The notes beneath the pieces were generated by a model. It worked only from the letters and a program-made list of their open reading frames with translations, had not been told where the DNA came from and did no database searches. A stretch of DNA of 64,000 bases from Candidatus Mediterraneibacter guildfordensis (GTDB taxonomy: Bacteria > Bacillota > Clostridia > Lachnospirales > Lachnospiraceae). Location of the stretch: positions 1-64,000 of the forward strand of contig DXIS01000037.1 of NCBI GenBank assembly GCA_019112735.1. The letters are read 5' to 3'. A program made the position numbers and the translations under genes. Below, piece by piece: positions 53,378 to 60,950 of this stretch (positions are counted from its first letter, which is position 1; each line of letters opens with the position of its first letter).

Positions 53378-53418
53378 ACGTAAACTATAACCAATCCTCC
53401 TCCAAAAGTAAAGAGGAT

Positions 53419-54819
53419 CTACCGTTCACGCCAGATCCCCGCAGCCAGCACGGTCATGTCATCCATCGGCTCTTTGCCCGTCCACGCCAGCACCTGTTCC
53501 AGCACGTGATGGGCCAGTTCTTTCGGATTGCACATATCCGTCCCCTGGATGATCGTCTCCAGCAGGATATCCTGTTCGCCCACCGGCAGTGCGTCCAGCA
53601 CCCCGTCCGTGACCATGATGACAAAATCGCCGTCGTCCAGCTGCCGCGTCGCCGCGTCGATCTCGATCCGGTTCACCACCCCGATCGGAAGGCTGGAGGA
53701 ACTCAGATGTTCGACCTGCCCGCTCTTTTTGATAAAGGTGGAAGACGCGCCCGCCTTCACGATCTCACACATGCCGGTATACAGGTCAAATATGGTCATA
53801 TCCACTGTAGAATAGTGGATCTCCTCCCTGCCCATGACCAGGGCGGCATTAAGCATACGGATCGCCGCCTTCTCAGGGAATCCGGCGCCCAGCAGTTCCT
53901 CCAGCAGTTCGATCACCATCGTGCTCTCCCGGCACGCATCCTCCCCGGCGCCCATCCCGTCCGAGAGAATGGCTGCCTGCCGGCCGCCCTGAAGATCCAG
54001 AAGGGCGAAATTGTCCCCCGATATCCGGGAACAGCCTTTTCCGATCTTCGCCATCCCCTGCATCGTATAGAACGCCGTGCCTTCCCGGCATACGACTGTA
54101 ACATACTCCGGCCCGACTGTCCCTGTGCTGCCGCCCGGCAGGACAAACCGCCGGCCGGTCGCCTCCGTGACCGTCTTCACCACCTCTTTTACAGGGATCG
54201 TCTGTCCGGCAAGCGTCCGCGCCGTCACATGGATCTCATATTTCCCTTCCGGATTCATAAAGAACCGGATCCCCAGCACTCTCAGACCCTTTTTCCTGAG
54301 CGCCCCTTCCAGCTTCTTTTTCAGCCTGTCATCCGAAAATATACTGTTCTCCAGTTCTCTGGCCGAACTCCGGATCATATCCGCGAACGTATCCAGCTGG
54401 ATCGCACAGCACTCCCTGCTCCTGGCCATCCGGTTGACCCAGATAATATTCTGCCTGGCCTCATGGAATCCCGCAAGCATCTCCCGGAGAAAACGGGGCG
54501 CTTTCTCGCACTGCTGCATCAGCCTGCGTTTCACTTCCGTGTTCAGTTCATTTCCATAATGATCCACCGCCGAGAGGATATCGTATCCCATCTGGTACGT
54601 ATGTATAAAATTCTCGCCCCAGCACCAGTCACATTTCCCACAGCGTCCGCATACTTTATCCCTGACACGCGAAAACATCGCTTCCACTTCCTCATTTGAA
54701 AAGGCATCCTTCTTTTCCTCCAGCCGGAGAAACATCTGTGACAGCCGCTGCAGTGAATCCGCATATTTCTCAATCTGCTCCACATAAGGACTTTCATGGA
54801 GTATCTGTCCCTCACTCAT
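53419..54819 (-). CDS. spoIIE: SpoIIE-type PP2C phosphatase lacking the membrane domain
   Basis: The 466-aa protein matches SpoIIE from just after the usual ten-helix region. It begins with a helical segment, then CGRCGKCDWCW (Cys 57, 60, 63, 66), a linker, and the PP2C domain with metal-binding ISGDNFALL, ILSDGMGAGEDA, MVTDGVLDA and MDDMTVLA. In Bacillus, SpoIIE (827 aa) dephosphorylates SpoIIAA in the forespore and needs its membrane part for septal localisation. There is no room upstream for that part: only 72 nt separate it from divIC. It is therefore either a soluble variant or a shortened paralogue kept in the ancestral place. Confidence 0.88.
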   Translation of the reverse strand: MSEGQILHESPYVEQIEKYADSLQRLSQMFLRLEEKKDAFSNEEVEAMFSRVRDKVCGRCGKCDWCWGENFIHTYQMGYDILSAVDHYGNELNTEVKRRLMQQCEKAPRFLREMLAGFHEARQNIIWVNRMARSRECCAIQLDTFADMIRSSARELENSIFSDDRLKKKLEGALRKKGLRVLGIRFFMNPEGKYEIHVTARTLAGQTIPVKEVVKTVTEATGRRFVLPGGSTGTVGPEYVTVVCREGTAFYTMQGMAKIGKGCSRISGDNFALLDLQGGRQAAILSDGMGAGEDACRESTMVIELLEELLGAGFPEKAAIRMLNAALVMGREEIHYSTVDMTIFDLYTGMCEIVKAGASSTFIKKSGQVEHLSSSSLPIGVVNRIEIDAATRQLDDGDFVIMVTDGVLDALPVGEQDILLETIIQGTDMCNPKELAHHVLEQVLAWTGKEPMDDMTVLAAGIWRER

Positions 54820-54845
54820 CCGCCTTCTCCCTTCATGTTCATACA

Positions 54846-54874
54846 GAAAAACTCCGGGAGGATTCTCCCGGAGT
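54846..54874 (-). terminator. Terminator between divIC and spoIIE
   Basis: ACTCCGGGAG (54851-54860), loop GATT, CTCCCGGAGT (54865-54874), perfect 10-bp stem with five T residues following on the minus strand. Its T run ends only 27 nt before the spoIIE start codon, leaving no room for a separate spoIIE promoter downstream of it. Confidence 0.88.
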
Positions 54875-54891
54875 CTTCATTCGTGATCCGT

Positions 54892-55263
54892 CTATTCTGA
54901 CGGTTTAAATACAATTTCATTCGGATCCACAAGGTTCAGCCTGTCCTCGGCCATGTCCTTGATATAATCATCCGTCTTTACATATTCTTCAAATTTATCA
55001 ATCTCTTTGGAGCGTTCCTTCTGCTCCCTGATCTGCTCCTGCAGTTCTGCTTCCTGCGCTTTGTACTGCTCATTTTTCGCCTGGAGCCTCGCCGAACTGA
55101 CCGCAAGCGCACCCGTCAGGCACACGAGCACAGCGCAGATCATAAGTATACTTCTTTTGTAACGGCTCAGTTTCCGGTTCCGCCTGCCCCATCGTGCATC
55201 CAGTCCCGGCTGTCTGTCTTTTTTCATCCGTGCATCACCCTGCTTATCAATATTTTCATACAC
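54892..55263 (-). CDS. divIC: Septum formation initiator (DivIC/FtsB family)
   Basis: The 123-aa protein has a basic N-terminus, one membrane helix (about 40-58, SILMICAVLVCLTGALAVS) and an extracytoplasmic coiled coil (about 60-95), ending AEDRLNLVDPNEIVF, the usual DivIC/FtsL tail. It joins the divisome with FtsL and DivIB. The start is uncertain: MYENIDK at 55263 has GGGG just upstream, while the ATG at 55227 (MKKDRQ) has a weak site. It lies in the yabP-yabQ-divIC-spoIIE order seen in Bacillus. Confidence 0.9.
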   Translation of the reverse strand: MYENIDKQGDARMKKDRQPGLDARWGRRNRKLSRYKRSILMICAVLVCLTGALAVSSARLQAKNEQYKAQEAELQEQIREQKERSKEIDKFEEYVKTDDYIKDMAEDRLNLVDPNEIVFKPSE

Positions 55264-55281
55264 CCCATTATCAAAAATATC

Positions 55282-55614
55282 TTATCTGTTTTTCCTGTTC
55301 TTTTCAAGCTTTTTCTCGATCTTTATGTAAATTTTACCGAACAGCCGCAGGATCAGCCCGGATACGGCCGCCCCGAGCAGCATGCCCGCTATAAAATACC
55401 ACCGGATCCGCCCCTGCATGGCCTGATACATGCGGCGGAATATCCAGACGCTCGCCGCGATCCAGAACAGAAGATCTTCCACCCCCGCCGCTGACGTACT
55501 GTGGGGAATGATCGTTCTGACACACCGGAGGATCCTGTATCCGAGCAGGACCATGGCGCCGCTTAACACCGCATACAGAAAAACAGCCGCTTCATTTCCG
55601 ATCCCCGATATCAT
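55282..55614 (-). CDS. yabQ: Spore cortex biosynthesis protein YabQ
   Basis: The 110-aa protein has four hydrophobic segments (EAAVFLYAVLSGAMVLLGY, VEDLLFWIAASVWIF, WYFIAGMLLGAAVSGLIL) and a basic tail KIEKKLEKNRKNR, as in YabQ. YabQ sits in the outer forespore membrane and is needed for cortex formation. It lies between yabP and divIC. The family is recognised mainly from this pattern and position. Confidence 0.85.
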   Translation of the reverse strand: MISGIGNEAAVFLYAVLSGAMVLLGYRILRCVRTIIPHSTSAAGVEDLLFWIAASVWIFRRMYQAMQGRIRWYFIAGMLLGAAVSGLILRLFGKIYIKIEKKLEKNRKNR

Positions 55615-55622
55615 GGAGCCCC

Positions 55623-55907
55623 TTATTTGAACAGACGGGCCATAAATCCCCCGTCGCGTTTTCCCGTCTGGGCGATCCCGGAATATGCGATGCTATCGAT
55701 ATTCCCGGACAGGTCGACTTCGCCTTTCTCCACGCTCAGGCGGTTGACATGAAGATCCGTCCCCTTCACCATCAGCATCCCCAGTTCCGTCTCCAGCAGG
55801 ATCTCATTCAGATCAAACGACAGCACGTCCAGAACCCCTGTGACCATGCTGGTCTTCCGGTTATTCAGTACCAGTTTGTGCGGCTTCGCCGTCCGCTGTT
55901 CTTCCAT
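55623..55907 (-). CDS. yabP: Sporulation protein YabP
   Basis: The 94-aa protein reads HKLVLNNRKTSMVTGVLDVL, SFDLNEILLETELGMLMVKG and TDLHVNRLSVEKGEVDLSGN, the conserved YabP/YqfC core ending in a region that usually forms a beta structure. It is involved in spore cortex/coat assembly. GGAGG lies 8 nt before the ATG at 55907. It is 8 nt upstream of yabQ. Confidence 0.93.
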   Translation of the reverse strand: MEEQRTAKPHKLVLNNRKTSMVTGVLDVLSFDLNEILLETELGMLMVKGTDLHVNRLSVEKGEVDLSGNIDSIAYSGIAQTGKRDGGFMARLFK

Positions 55908-55958
55908 CCGCATCCCCTCCCACATCTGATATATATGTGAAGATGATGCGATTTATTC

Positions 55959-56198
55959 CTACAGATATCTGAAAAGTTCAGACGCCTCTTCTTTCTTTGT
56001 CGTATCCTGAAGCTTCAGCACCTCCGCCTTCACGGTCCGCGTGCCGAACTGGATCTCGATCACATCCCCCGGCTTCACCTGGGCTGACGCCTTTGCCGGT
56101 TTGTCGTTTACCATGACGCGTCCCGCGTCACATGCCTCATTTGCCACAGTCCTTCTCTTGATCAGTCTGGACACCTTTAAAAATTTATCAAGTCTCAT
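55959..56198 (-). CDS. rqcP: RNA-binding S4 protein RqcP (YabO)
   Basis: The 79-aa protein is a single S4 domain: MRLDKFLKVSRLIKRRTVAN, then AGRVMVNDKPAKASAQVKPG and DVIEIQFG. RqcP works with RqcH in C-terminal alanine tailing during ribosome rescue. The ATG at 56198 follows GGGAGAG; the longer frame upstream overlaps the hup terminator and is rejected. It begins the rqcP-yabP-yabQ-divIC run. Confidence 0.93.
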   Translation of the reverse strand: MRLDKFLKVSRLIKRRTVANEACDAGRVMVNDKPAKASAQVKPGDVIEIQFGTRTVKAEVLKLQDTTKKEEASELFRYL

Positions 56199-56230
56199 CC
56201 GTCTCTCCCTTTCTGCATGTCCTGCCACAC

Positions 56231-56266
56231 AAAAGGCACCTGCGATATCCACTATCGCAAGTGCCT
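56231..56266 (-). terminator. Terminator of hup
   Basis: AGGCACCTGCGATA and TATCGCAAGTGCCT pair with one mismatch across a short loop; the minus strand then reads TTTTGTG. It lies 30 nt after the hup stop and 33 nt before the rqcP start. Confidence 0.82.
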
Positions 56267-56295
56267 GTATCAGCTTTTATTTAAATCCGGAAGGA

Positions 56296-56568
56296 TTAGT
56301 TGATCGCGTCTTTTAACGCTTTGCCTGCTTTGAACTTCGGAGCCTTGCAAGCTGCGATCTTCATTGTCTTGCCTGTCTGCGGATTTCTTCCTTCTCTTGC
56401 TGCTCTCTCGCTTACTTCAAATGTTCCAAAGCCAACAAGCTGTACTTTGTCGCCTTTTTTAAGCTGCTCTGTAACAACATCGATGAAAGCCTTTAATGCT
56501 TTTTCGGAATCCTTTTTGGAAATTTCTGCCTGCTCTGCAACAGCTGCGATTAATTCTGTTCTGTTCAT
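56296..56568 (-). CDS. hup: DNA-binding protein HU
   Basis: The 90-aa histone-like protein begins [20 protein letters not shown] and has [30 protein letters not shown] and the usual [15 protein letters not shown] end. It packages and bends DNA as a dimer. AGGAGGA lies upstream of the ATG. A strong promoter is present 99 nt upstream, so it is an independent, highly expressed gene at the head of the sporulation/division run. Confidence 0.97.
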   Translation of the reverse strand: MNRTELIAAVAEQAEISKKDSEKALKAFIDVVTEQLKKGDKVQLVGFGTFEVSERAAREGRNPQTGKTMKIAACKAPKFKAGKALKDAIN

Positions 56569-56666
56569 GGATAAATTCCTCCTCTTATTGTATCAACATA
56601 CAATATTCATTCTGTTTTTTAAACGGAAAAGCGCCCAGAACAGGCGTTTTTCCGTCTTTATGTTCT

Positions 56667-56695
56667 GTTATAACGGTTCGCGGCATCTTTGTCAA
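56667..56695 (-). promoter_or_regulatory. Promoter of hup
   Basis: TTGACA (complement of 56690-56695), 17-bp spacer, TATAAC (complement of 56667-56672). Confidence 0.88.
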
Positions 56696-56741
56696 GAATT
56701 TTCACCGTTTTTTGCGGTATTCTACCGTATTCGACCGATCT

Positions 56742-58424
56742 TTACGCCATTATCGGCTTCAGGGCCTCTGCCAGCTTCTCTTTCTCTGCTTCCGCCTCTG
56801 CCAGATCCTTCCCTAATGTGGTGTAATAGATCTTGATCTTCGGCTCTGTTCCGGACGGGCGCACGATCACGGTTTCATTATTCTCCAGCTTGTAGATCAG
56901 AACATTTGCAGCCGGGAGACCTGTCTCCTCCGGCTTCGTGTAGTCTGTCACAGATACGACTTTATAGCCTGCCACCTCTGTCAGCGGGTTGTCTCTTAAG
57001 CCCTGCATGATGCCGGCCATCTTGTCCATTCCGCTCAGACCCGGGAACTCGAAGCTGTCCACCTTGTTCAGGTAGCGGCCGTACTGTGCATAGATCTCTT
57101 CCATCCTTGCCTTCAGGGAGCTGCCGATGCTTCTGTAGTAAGCCGCCATCTCGCAGATCAGCATGGAGCCGATGACTGCGTCTTTGTCGCGCACATACGG
57201 TCCCGCAAGATATCCGTAGCTCTCCTCGAATCCGAAGATAAAGCGGTCAACCTCGCCCGCCTCTTCCAGCTGTGCGATCTGGTCGCCGATCCATTTGAAT
57301 CCGGTAAGGACATTCCGCAGCTCCACGCCGTAATGCTCCGCCACTGCATCTGCAAGCGGTGTGGAAACGATTGATTTCACGGCCACCGGATTCTCCGGCA
57401 TGGTCCCTTTCTCAATGCGGCCTGCGCAGATATAGTCAAGCAGGAGTACGCCCACTTCATTGCCGCTTACCAGCTCATAGGAGCCGTCCGGGCATTTCAT
57501 GGCGATGCCCACGCGGTCTGCATCCGGATCCGTCGCCAGCATCAGGTCCGCGCCGGTCTCTTTCGCCAGGTTCAGGCCCTGCTCCAGCGCTGCGAAGATC
57601 TCCGGGTTCGGGTAGCTGCAGGTGGTGAAATAGCCGTTCGGATATTCCTGATCCGGAACGATCGTGATATCTGTAATGCCGATATCCTTGAGCACCTGTG
57701 TCACAGGCATCAGGCCGGAGCCGTTGAGCGGGCTGTACACCAGTTTCAGCCCTGCGGTCTTACAAAGGCCCGGACGTACCTGACGGGACTCGATCGCATC
57801 GTAGAGCGCACGCTTGCAGTCCTCGCCGACGAAGCGGATCAGACCTTCCTCAACGCCCTCTGCGAACGGCATATATTTCGCGCCGTCCAGCACATCCGTC
57901 TTCTGGATTTCTTCATATACGATCGCCGCCGCGTCGTCTGTCATCTGGCATCCGTCCGGTCCGTACGCCTTATATCCGTTGTACTTCGCCGGGTTGTGGG
58001 ATGCGGTCACCATAACGCCTGCGTTGCAGTTATAGTAGCGTGTCGCAAATGAAAGCGCCGGCACCGGCATCAGGGTATCATAGATCCTTACCTTGATCCC
58101 GTTGGCCGCCAGCACGCCCGCCGCCGTCTTGGCGAATACATCGCTCTTTATACGGCTGTCGTAGCTGATCGCCACGGTCTGTGTGCCGCCCTGGGTCTTT
58201 ACCCAGTTGGCCAGTCCCTGCGTAGCCTGGCGCACCACATAGATATTCATGCGGTTCGTGCCCGCCCCGAGGACGCCGCGCAGCCCGGCCGTACCGAACT
58301 TCAGCGATACTGCGAAACGCTCCTTGATCTCATCGTCACTGCCTTCGATTTTCATTAATTCCGGCTTCAGATCCGGGTCTTCCAGATCAGCCGCCATCCA
58401 GCGCTTATACTCTTCCTGATACAT
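56742..58424 (-). CDS. pgcA: Phosphoglucomutase/phosphomannomutase (phospho-sugar mutase)
   Basis: The 560-aa enzyme interconverts glucose-1- and -6-phosphate. It has FGTAGLRG near the start, the phosphoserine loop TASHNPAKYNGYK, the metal loop TDPDADRVGI, GFEESYGY (sugar-binding) and RPSGTEPKIK (phosphate-binding). The length and YKRWM start match the PgcA group of Bacillota. AGGAG lies 8 nt before the ATG at 58424; a GTG three codons upstream overlaps that site. It has no linked pathway genes, but feeds both glycogen/malto-oligosaccharide use and UDP-glucose. Confidence 0.94.
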   Translation of the reverse strand: MYQEEYKRWMAADLEDPDLKPELMKIEGSDDEIKERFAVSLKFGTAGLRGVLGAGTNRMNIYVVRQATQGLANWVKTQGGTQTVAISYDSRIKSDVFAKTAAGVLAANGIKVRIYDTLMPVPALSFATRYYNCNAGVMVTASHNPAKYNGYKAYGPDGCQMTDDAAAIVYEEIQKTDVLDGAKYMPFAEGVEEGLIRFVGEDCKRALYDAIESRQVRPGLCKTAGLKLVYSPLNGSGLMPVTQVLKDIGITDITIVPDQEYPNGYFTTCSYPNPEIFAALEQGLNLAKETGADLMLATDPDADRVGIAMKCPDGSYELVSGNEVGVLLLDYICAGRIEKGTMPENPVAVKSIVSTPLADAVAEHYGVELRNVLTGFKWIGDQIAQLEEAGEVDRFIFGFEESYGYLAGPYVRDKDAVIGSMLICEMAAYYRSIGSSLKARMEEIYAQYGRYLNKVDSFEFPGLSGMDKMAGIMQGLRDNPLTEVAGYKVVSVTDYTKPEETGLPAANVLIYKLENNETVIVRPSGTEPKIKIYYTTLGKDLAEAEAEKEKLAEALKPIMA

Positions 58425-58459
58425 TTTGACCACTCCTGTTTTTTATTTGATTTTATCCG

Positions 58460-58482
58460 GTGGTTTTCCCTGGAAAAACCAC
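58460..58482. other. Small perfect hairpin upstream of pgcA
   Basis: GTGGTTTT (58460-58467) pairs with AAAACCAC (58475-58482). It lies between the cotS stop and the pgcA ribosome binding site. No T run follows on the minus strand, so it may be a weak terminator of cotS or a 5' leader structure of pgcA. Confidence 0.5.
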
Positions 58483-58536
58483 GCTAAACATAGTCTTAAT
58501 ATATCATGTTTTTATGGAAACGGCAACCGATCATCC

Positions 58537-59550
58537 TCATATCACGACAGAAAATATCTGCTCCAGAAAGGCGCTTTTTTCTTCCAACTGACGCAGGACG
58601 AGCGCCAGTTTATCCCGGTTCTTCTCCGGCATCCAGGCTTTGCTGGAATGATAATAACTGCCCGCCGTCTTCCAGTATTTCTCCGGGTAGGCCAGCATCA
58701 GCCCGATGTACTCCCGCTCGCCCTGCTCGAGAGGCCGTATGCGCTCATACGCTTCCAGAAGTTTCTGTCCTGTTTTTTGTTTCCATGAATATTTTTCCAT
58801 GACTTTCCTGAGAAAGTAGTACAGATCATACACCTGTATCCCCGTCTTCATACGGTCAAAATCCGTCACCGCGATCCCCTCTTCCGTCAGCAGGAGATTG
58901 TGATAATTGTAGGCCCCGTGGAACAGCCGTCCCTCCCGGACGCTCCGGGCATACAGCCGCGCGCAGCCTGAAGCTTCCATCTGCTCCGCCACGCGCTCCG
59001 CCATCCGGTACATCTGCTCGAAACTTTCAAGGAACAGATATTCAAATGCATTTTTCACCGGGCGTCCCCGGATAAAGCGCCGGACCTTCTTCAACTCCCG
59101 GTTATGCCGCCGGATCTCCTCCAGCGGGTCCGGCGCGGCGCCGGTCCCTTCCGGATACCCGCCGCGCAGTTCTCTGATCCCTTCGTCATTCAGCCCGTTA
59201 TGGAGCCGCGCAAGCTGCCCGGCCGCGCGGACCGCTTCCGCCTCCTGGCGGACGTCACATTCCCGTCCGCCGTACCACCGCTTCATCATATATCTGCGCC
59301 CATCCGGCAGGACGGCAAGGATCCCGCCTTCCGATGTAAAAACCGGCGTGTCAACTTTAATATTGCTCTGTTCTTCCAGACGGCTGAGAACCTGATACAA
59401 AAAGAGGGCGCGCTGTTCCGACAGTTTCGTCTCACGGAGCAGCATCGTCCCCTCATTCGTATCGCAAAAAAACGCACCCCTCATCTTTCGGGTGCCTTTC
59501 ACTTCCAGATCATACTTTTCCAATACTTCCAGTTCATATTCTTCTCTCAT
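58537..59550 (-). CDS. CotS family spore coat protein (kinase-like fold)
   Basis: The 337-aa protein has the aminoglycoside-phosphotransferase-like fold of CotS/YutH proteins: an N-terminal lobe with GAFFCDTNEGTMLLRETKLS, and a C-terminal lobe with LFHGAYNYHNLLLTEEG (HG...HN catalytic loop) and IAVTDFDRM (metal-binding DFD). In Bacillus CotS is a coat component; kinase activity is unproven. AGGGGGC precedes the ATG at 59550, but this site and the ATG can be paired into a 12-bp stem with upstream sequence (59548-59609). Confidence 0.88.
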   Translation of the reverse strand: MREEYELEVLEKYDLEVKGTRKMRGAFFCDTNEGTMLLRETKLSEQRALFLYQVLSRLEEQSNIKVDTPVFTSEGGILAVLPDGRRYMMKRWYGGRECDVRQEAEAVRAAGQLARLHNGLNDEGIRELRGGYPEGTGAAPDPLEEIRRHNRELKKVRRFIRGRPVKNAFEYLFLESFEQMYRMAERVAEQMEASGCARLYARSVREGRLFHGAYNYHNLLLTEEGIAVTDFDRMKTGIQVYDLYYFLRKVMEKYSWKQKTGQKLLEAYERIRPLEQGEREYIGLMLAYPEKYWKTAGSYYHSSKAWMPEKNRDKLALVLRQLEEKSAFLEQIFSVVI

Positions 59551-59615
59551 GGCTGCCCCCTGTCACCGCCTGTTCTGACTCTTTCTAATCTATGAAAGGG
59601 ACAGCCATGGTATGA

Positions 59616-60950
59616 TCATAAATTCAGTTTTTCTTTTACATAATCACAGAGAATGTCCTTCCGGTTGCGGGCCGGGTCATCGATCACATATTCCAGCAGT
59701 TCACTGAGCATGCTCCCCAGCTCCCGGCCGGGCTTCATCCCGAGATCCATCAGTTCTCTCCCGCTCACCGCAAGCTGCCTCAGCGTCACACACTCATCCT
59801 CCAGCAGCGCCTTCCGGTACAGTTCCCGGACCGCCACGATATTTTCAATCTTCTCCCGTCTGCGGTACGGGCTCTGGGCCTTCACATCCGCCAGCCTCAC
59901 CGCCAGATAATAGGGGAAAAGCTCCACCCCGATCCGGTTCATGGCCCGCCGTACATTCTTCGGTGTCGCCTCCATCCGGTAGTCATGATAGCACACCAGT
60001 CTGGTCACTTTCCGGATCGTCTCATTATCAAACTTCAGCCGGCGAAGGACCTTCCCGGCGATCTTCTCACTGATCAGCGCATGCCCTTTAAAATGATCCC
60101 TGCCGTTCTCATCCGTCGTCTTCGCCCGGGGCTTCCCCATATCATGGAAAAGCATGGTCAGACGCAGCACCTTATCCTGCTTCACATTTTTCAGGGCGCG
60201 GACCGTATGCTCTGCCACCGTATATTTATGGTGGGGCGTGTTCTGCTCCACCCCTTCCATGGCGTCCCACTCCGGCAGGATCACTTTCGTGATCCCCAGC
60301 TCGTATGCGTCCCGGATCCGCTCCGGGTTCGGAGAAACCAGAAGCTTGACCAGTTCCGCCTGGATGCGCTCCGCACTGATATTGCGGAGGCTGGGCGCCA
60401 TCTCCCGGACAGCCGCCGCCGTCTCCGGCTCGATCGGGAAATCAAGCTGGGCGGAAAACCGCACGGCCCGGAGGATCCGCAGCGCATCTTCGGAAAACCG
60501 CTCCCGCGGATCCCCCACGCACCGGATCAGATGATGGTTCAGATCCTGCATACCCCCGAAGACGTCAACCAGACGCACTTCGTCGTTATAGGCCATGGCA
60601 TTGATCGTAAAATCACGTCTGCGGAGATCCTCTTCCAGTTTATTCGTAAACCGGACCTCCTTCGGATGCCGGTTGTCCTCATACTCCCCGTCCACCCGGT
60701 ACGTCGTCACTTCAAAGCTGTCTTTCCCCACAAGCACGGTGACTGTCCCGTGTTCGATCCCGGTATCCACCGTCCTCCGGAAGATCCGCTTGATCTCCTG
60801 CGGTCTTGCGGACGTTGTGATATCCCAGTCCTCCGGCTGCCTCGCCAGAATGGAATCCCGCACGCAGCCGCCCACCGCGTACGCCTCGTACCCGTGGAAC
60901 TGCAGATTATTAATGATCATCAGCACTTTCTCAGGCAAATTTATCTTCAT
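59616..60950 (-). CDS. cca: CCA tRNA nucleotidyltransferase
   Basis: The 444-aa enzyme adds or repairs the 3' CCA of tRNA. It has the nucleotidyltransferase motif AVGGCVRDSILARQPEDWDI (GG and DxD region), RRRDFTINAMAY, EDALRILRAVRFSAQLDF, and a C-terminal HD domain with HHKYTVAEHT and LTMLFHDMGKPRA. HD-type C-termini are typical of clostridial CCA enzymes. The start is uncertain: ATG at 60950 or a GTG seven codons earlier; neither has a clear ribosome binding site, and the gene overlaps the end of yhaN by 20 nt. Confidence 0.92.
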   Translation of the reverse strand: MKINLPEKVLMIINNLQFHGYEAYAVGGCVRDSILARQPEDWDITTSARPQEIKRIFRRTVDTGIEHGTVTVLVGKDSFEVTTYRVDGEYEDNRHPKEVRFTNKLEEDLRRRDFTINAMAYNDEVRLVDVFGGMQDLNHHLIRCVGDPRERFSEDALRILRAVRFSAQLDFPIEPETAAAVREMAPSLRNISAERIQAELVKLLVSPNPERIRDAYELGITKVILPEWDAMEGVEQNTPHHKYTVAEHTVRALKNVKQDKVLRLTMLFHDMGKPRAKTTDENGRDHFKGHALISEKIAGKVLRRLKFDNETIRKVTRLVCYHDYRMEATPKNVRRAMNRIGVELFPYYLAVRLADVKAQSPYRRREKIENIVAVRELYRKALLEDECVTLRQLAVSGRELMDLGMKPGRELGSMLSELLEYVIDDPARNRKDILCDYVKEKLNL

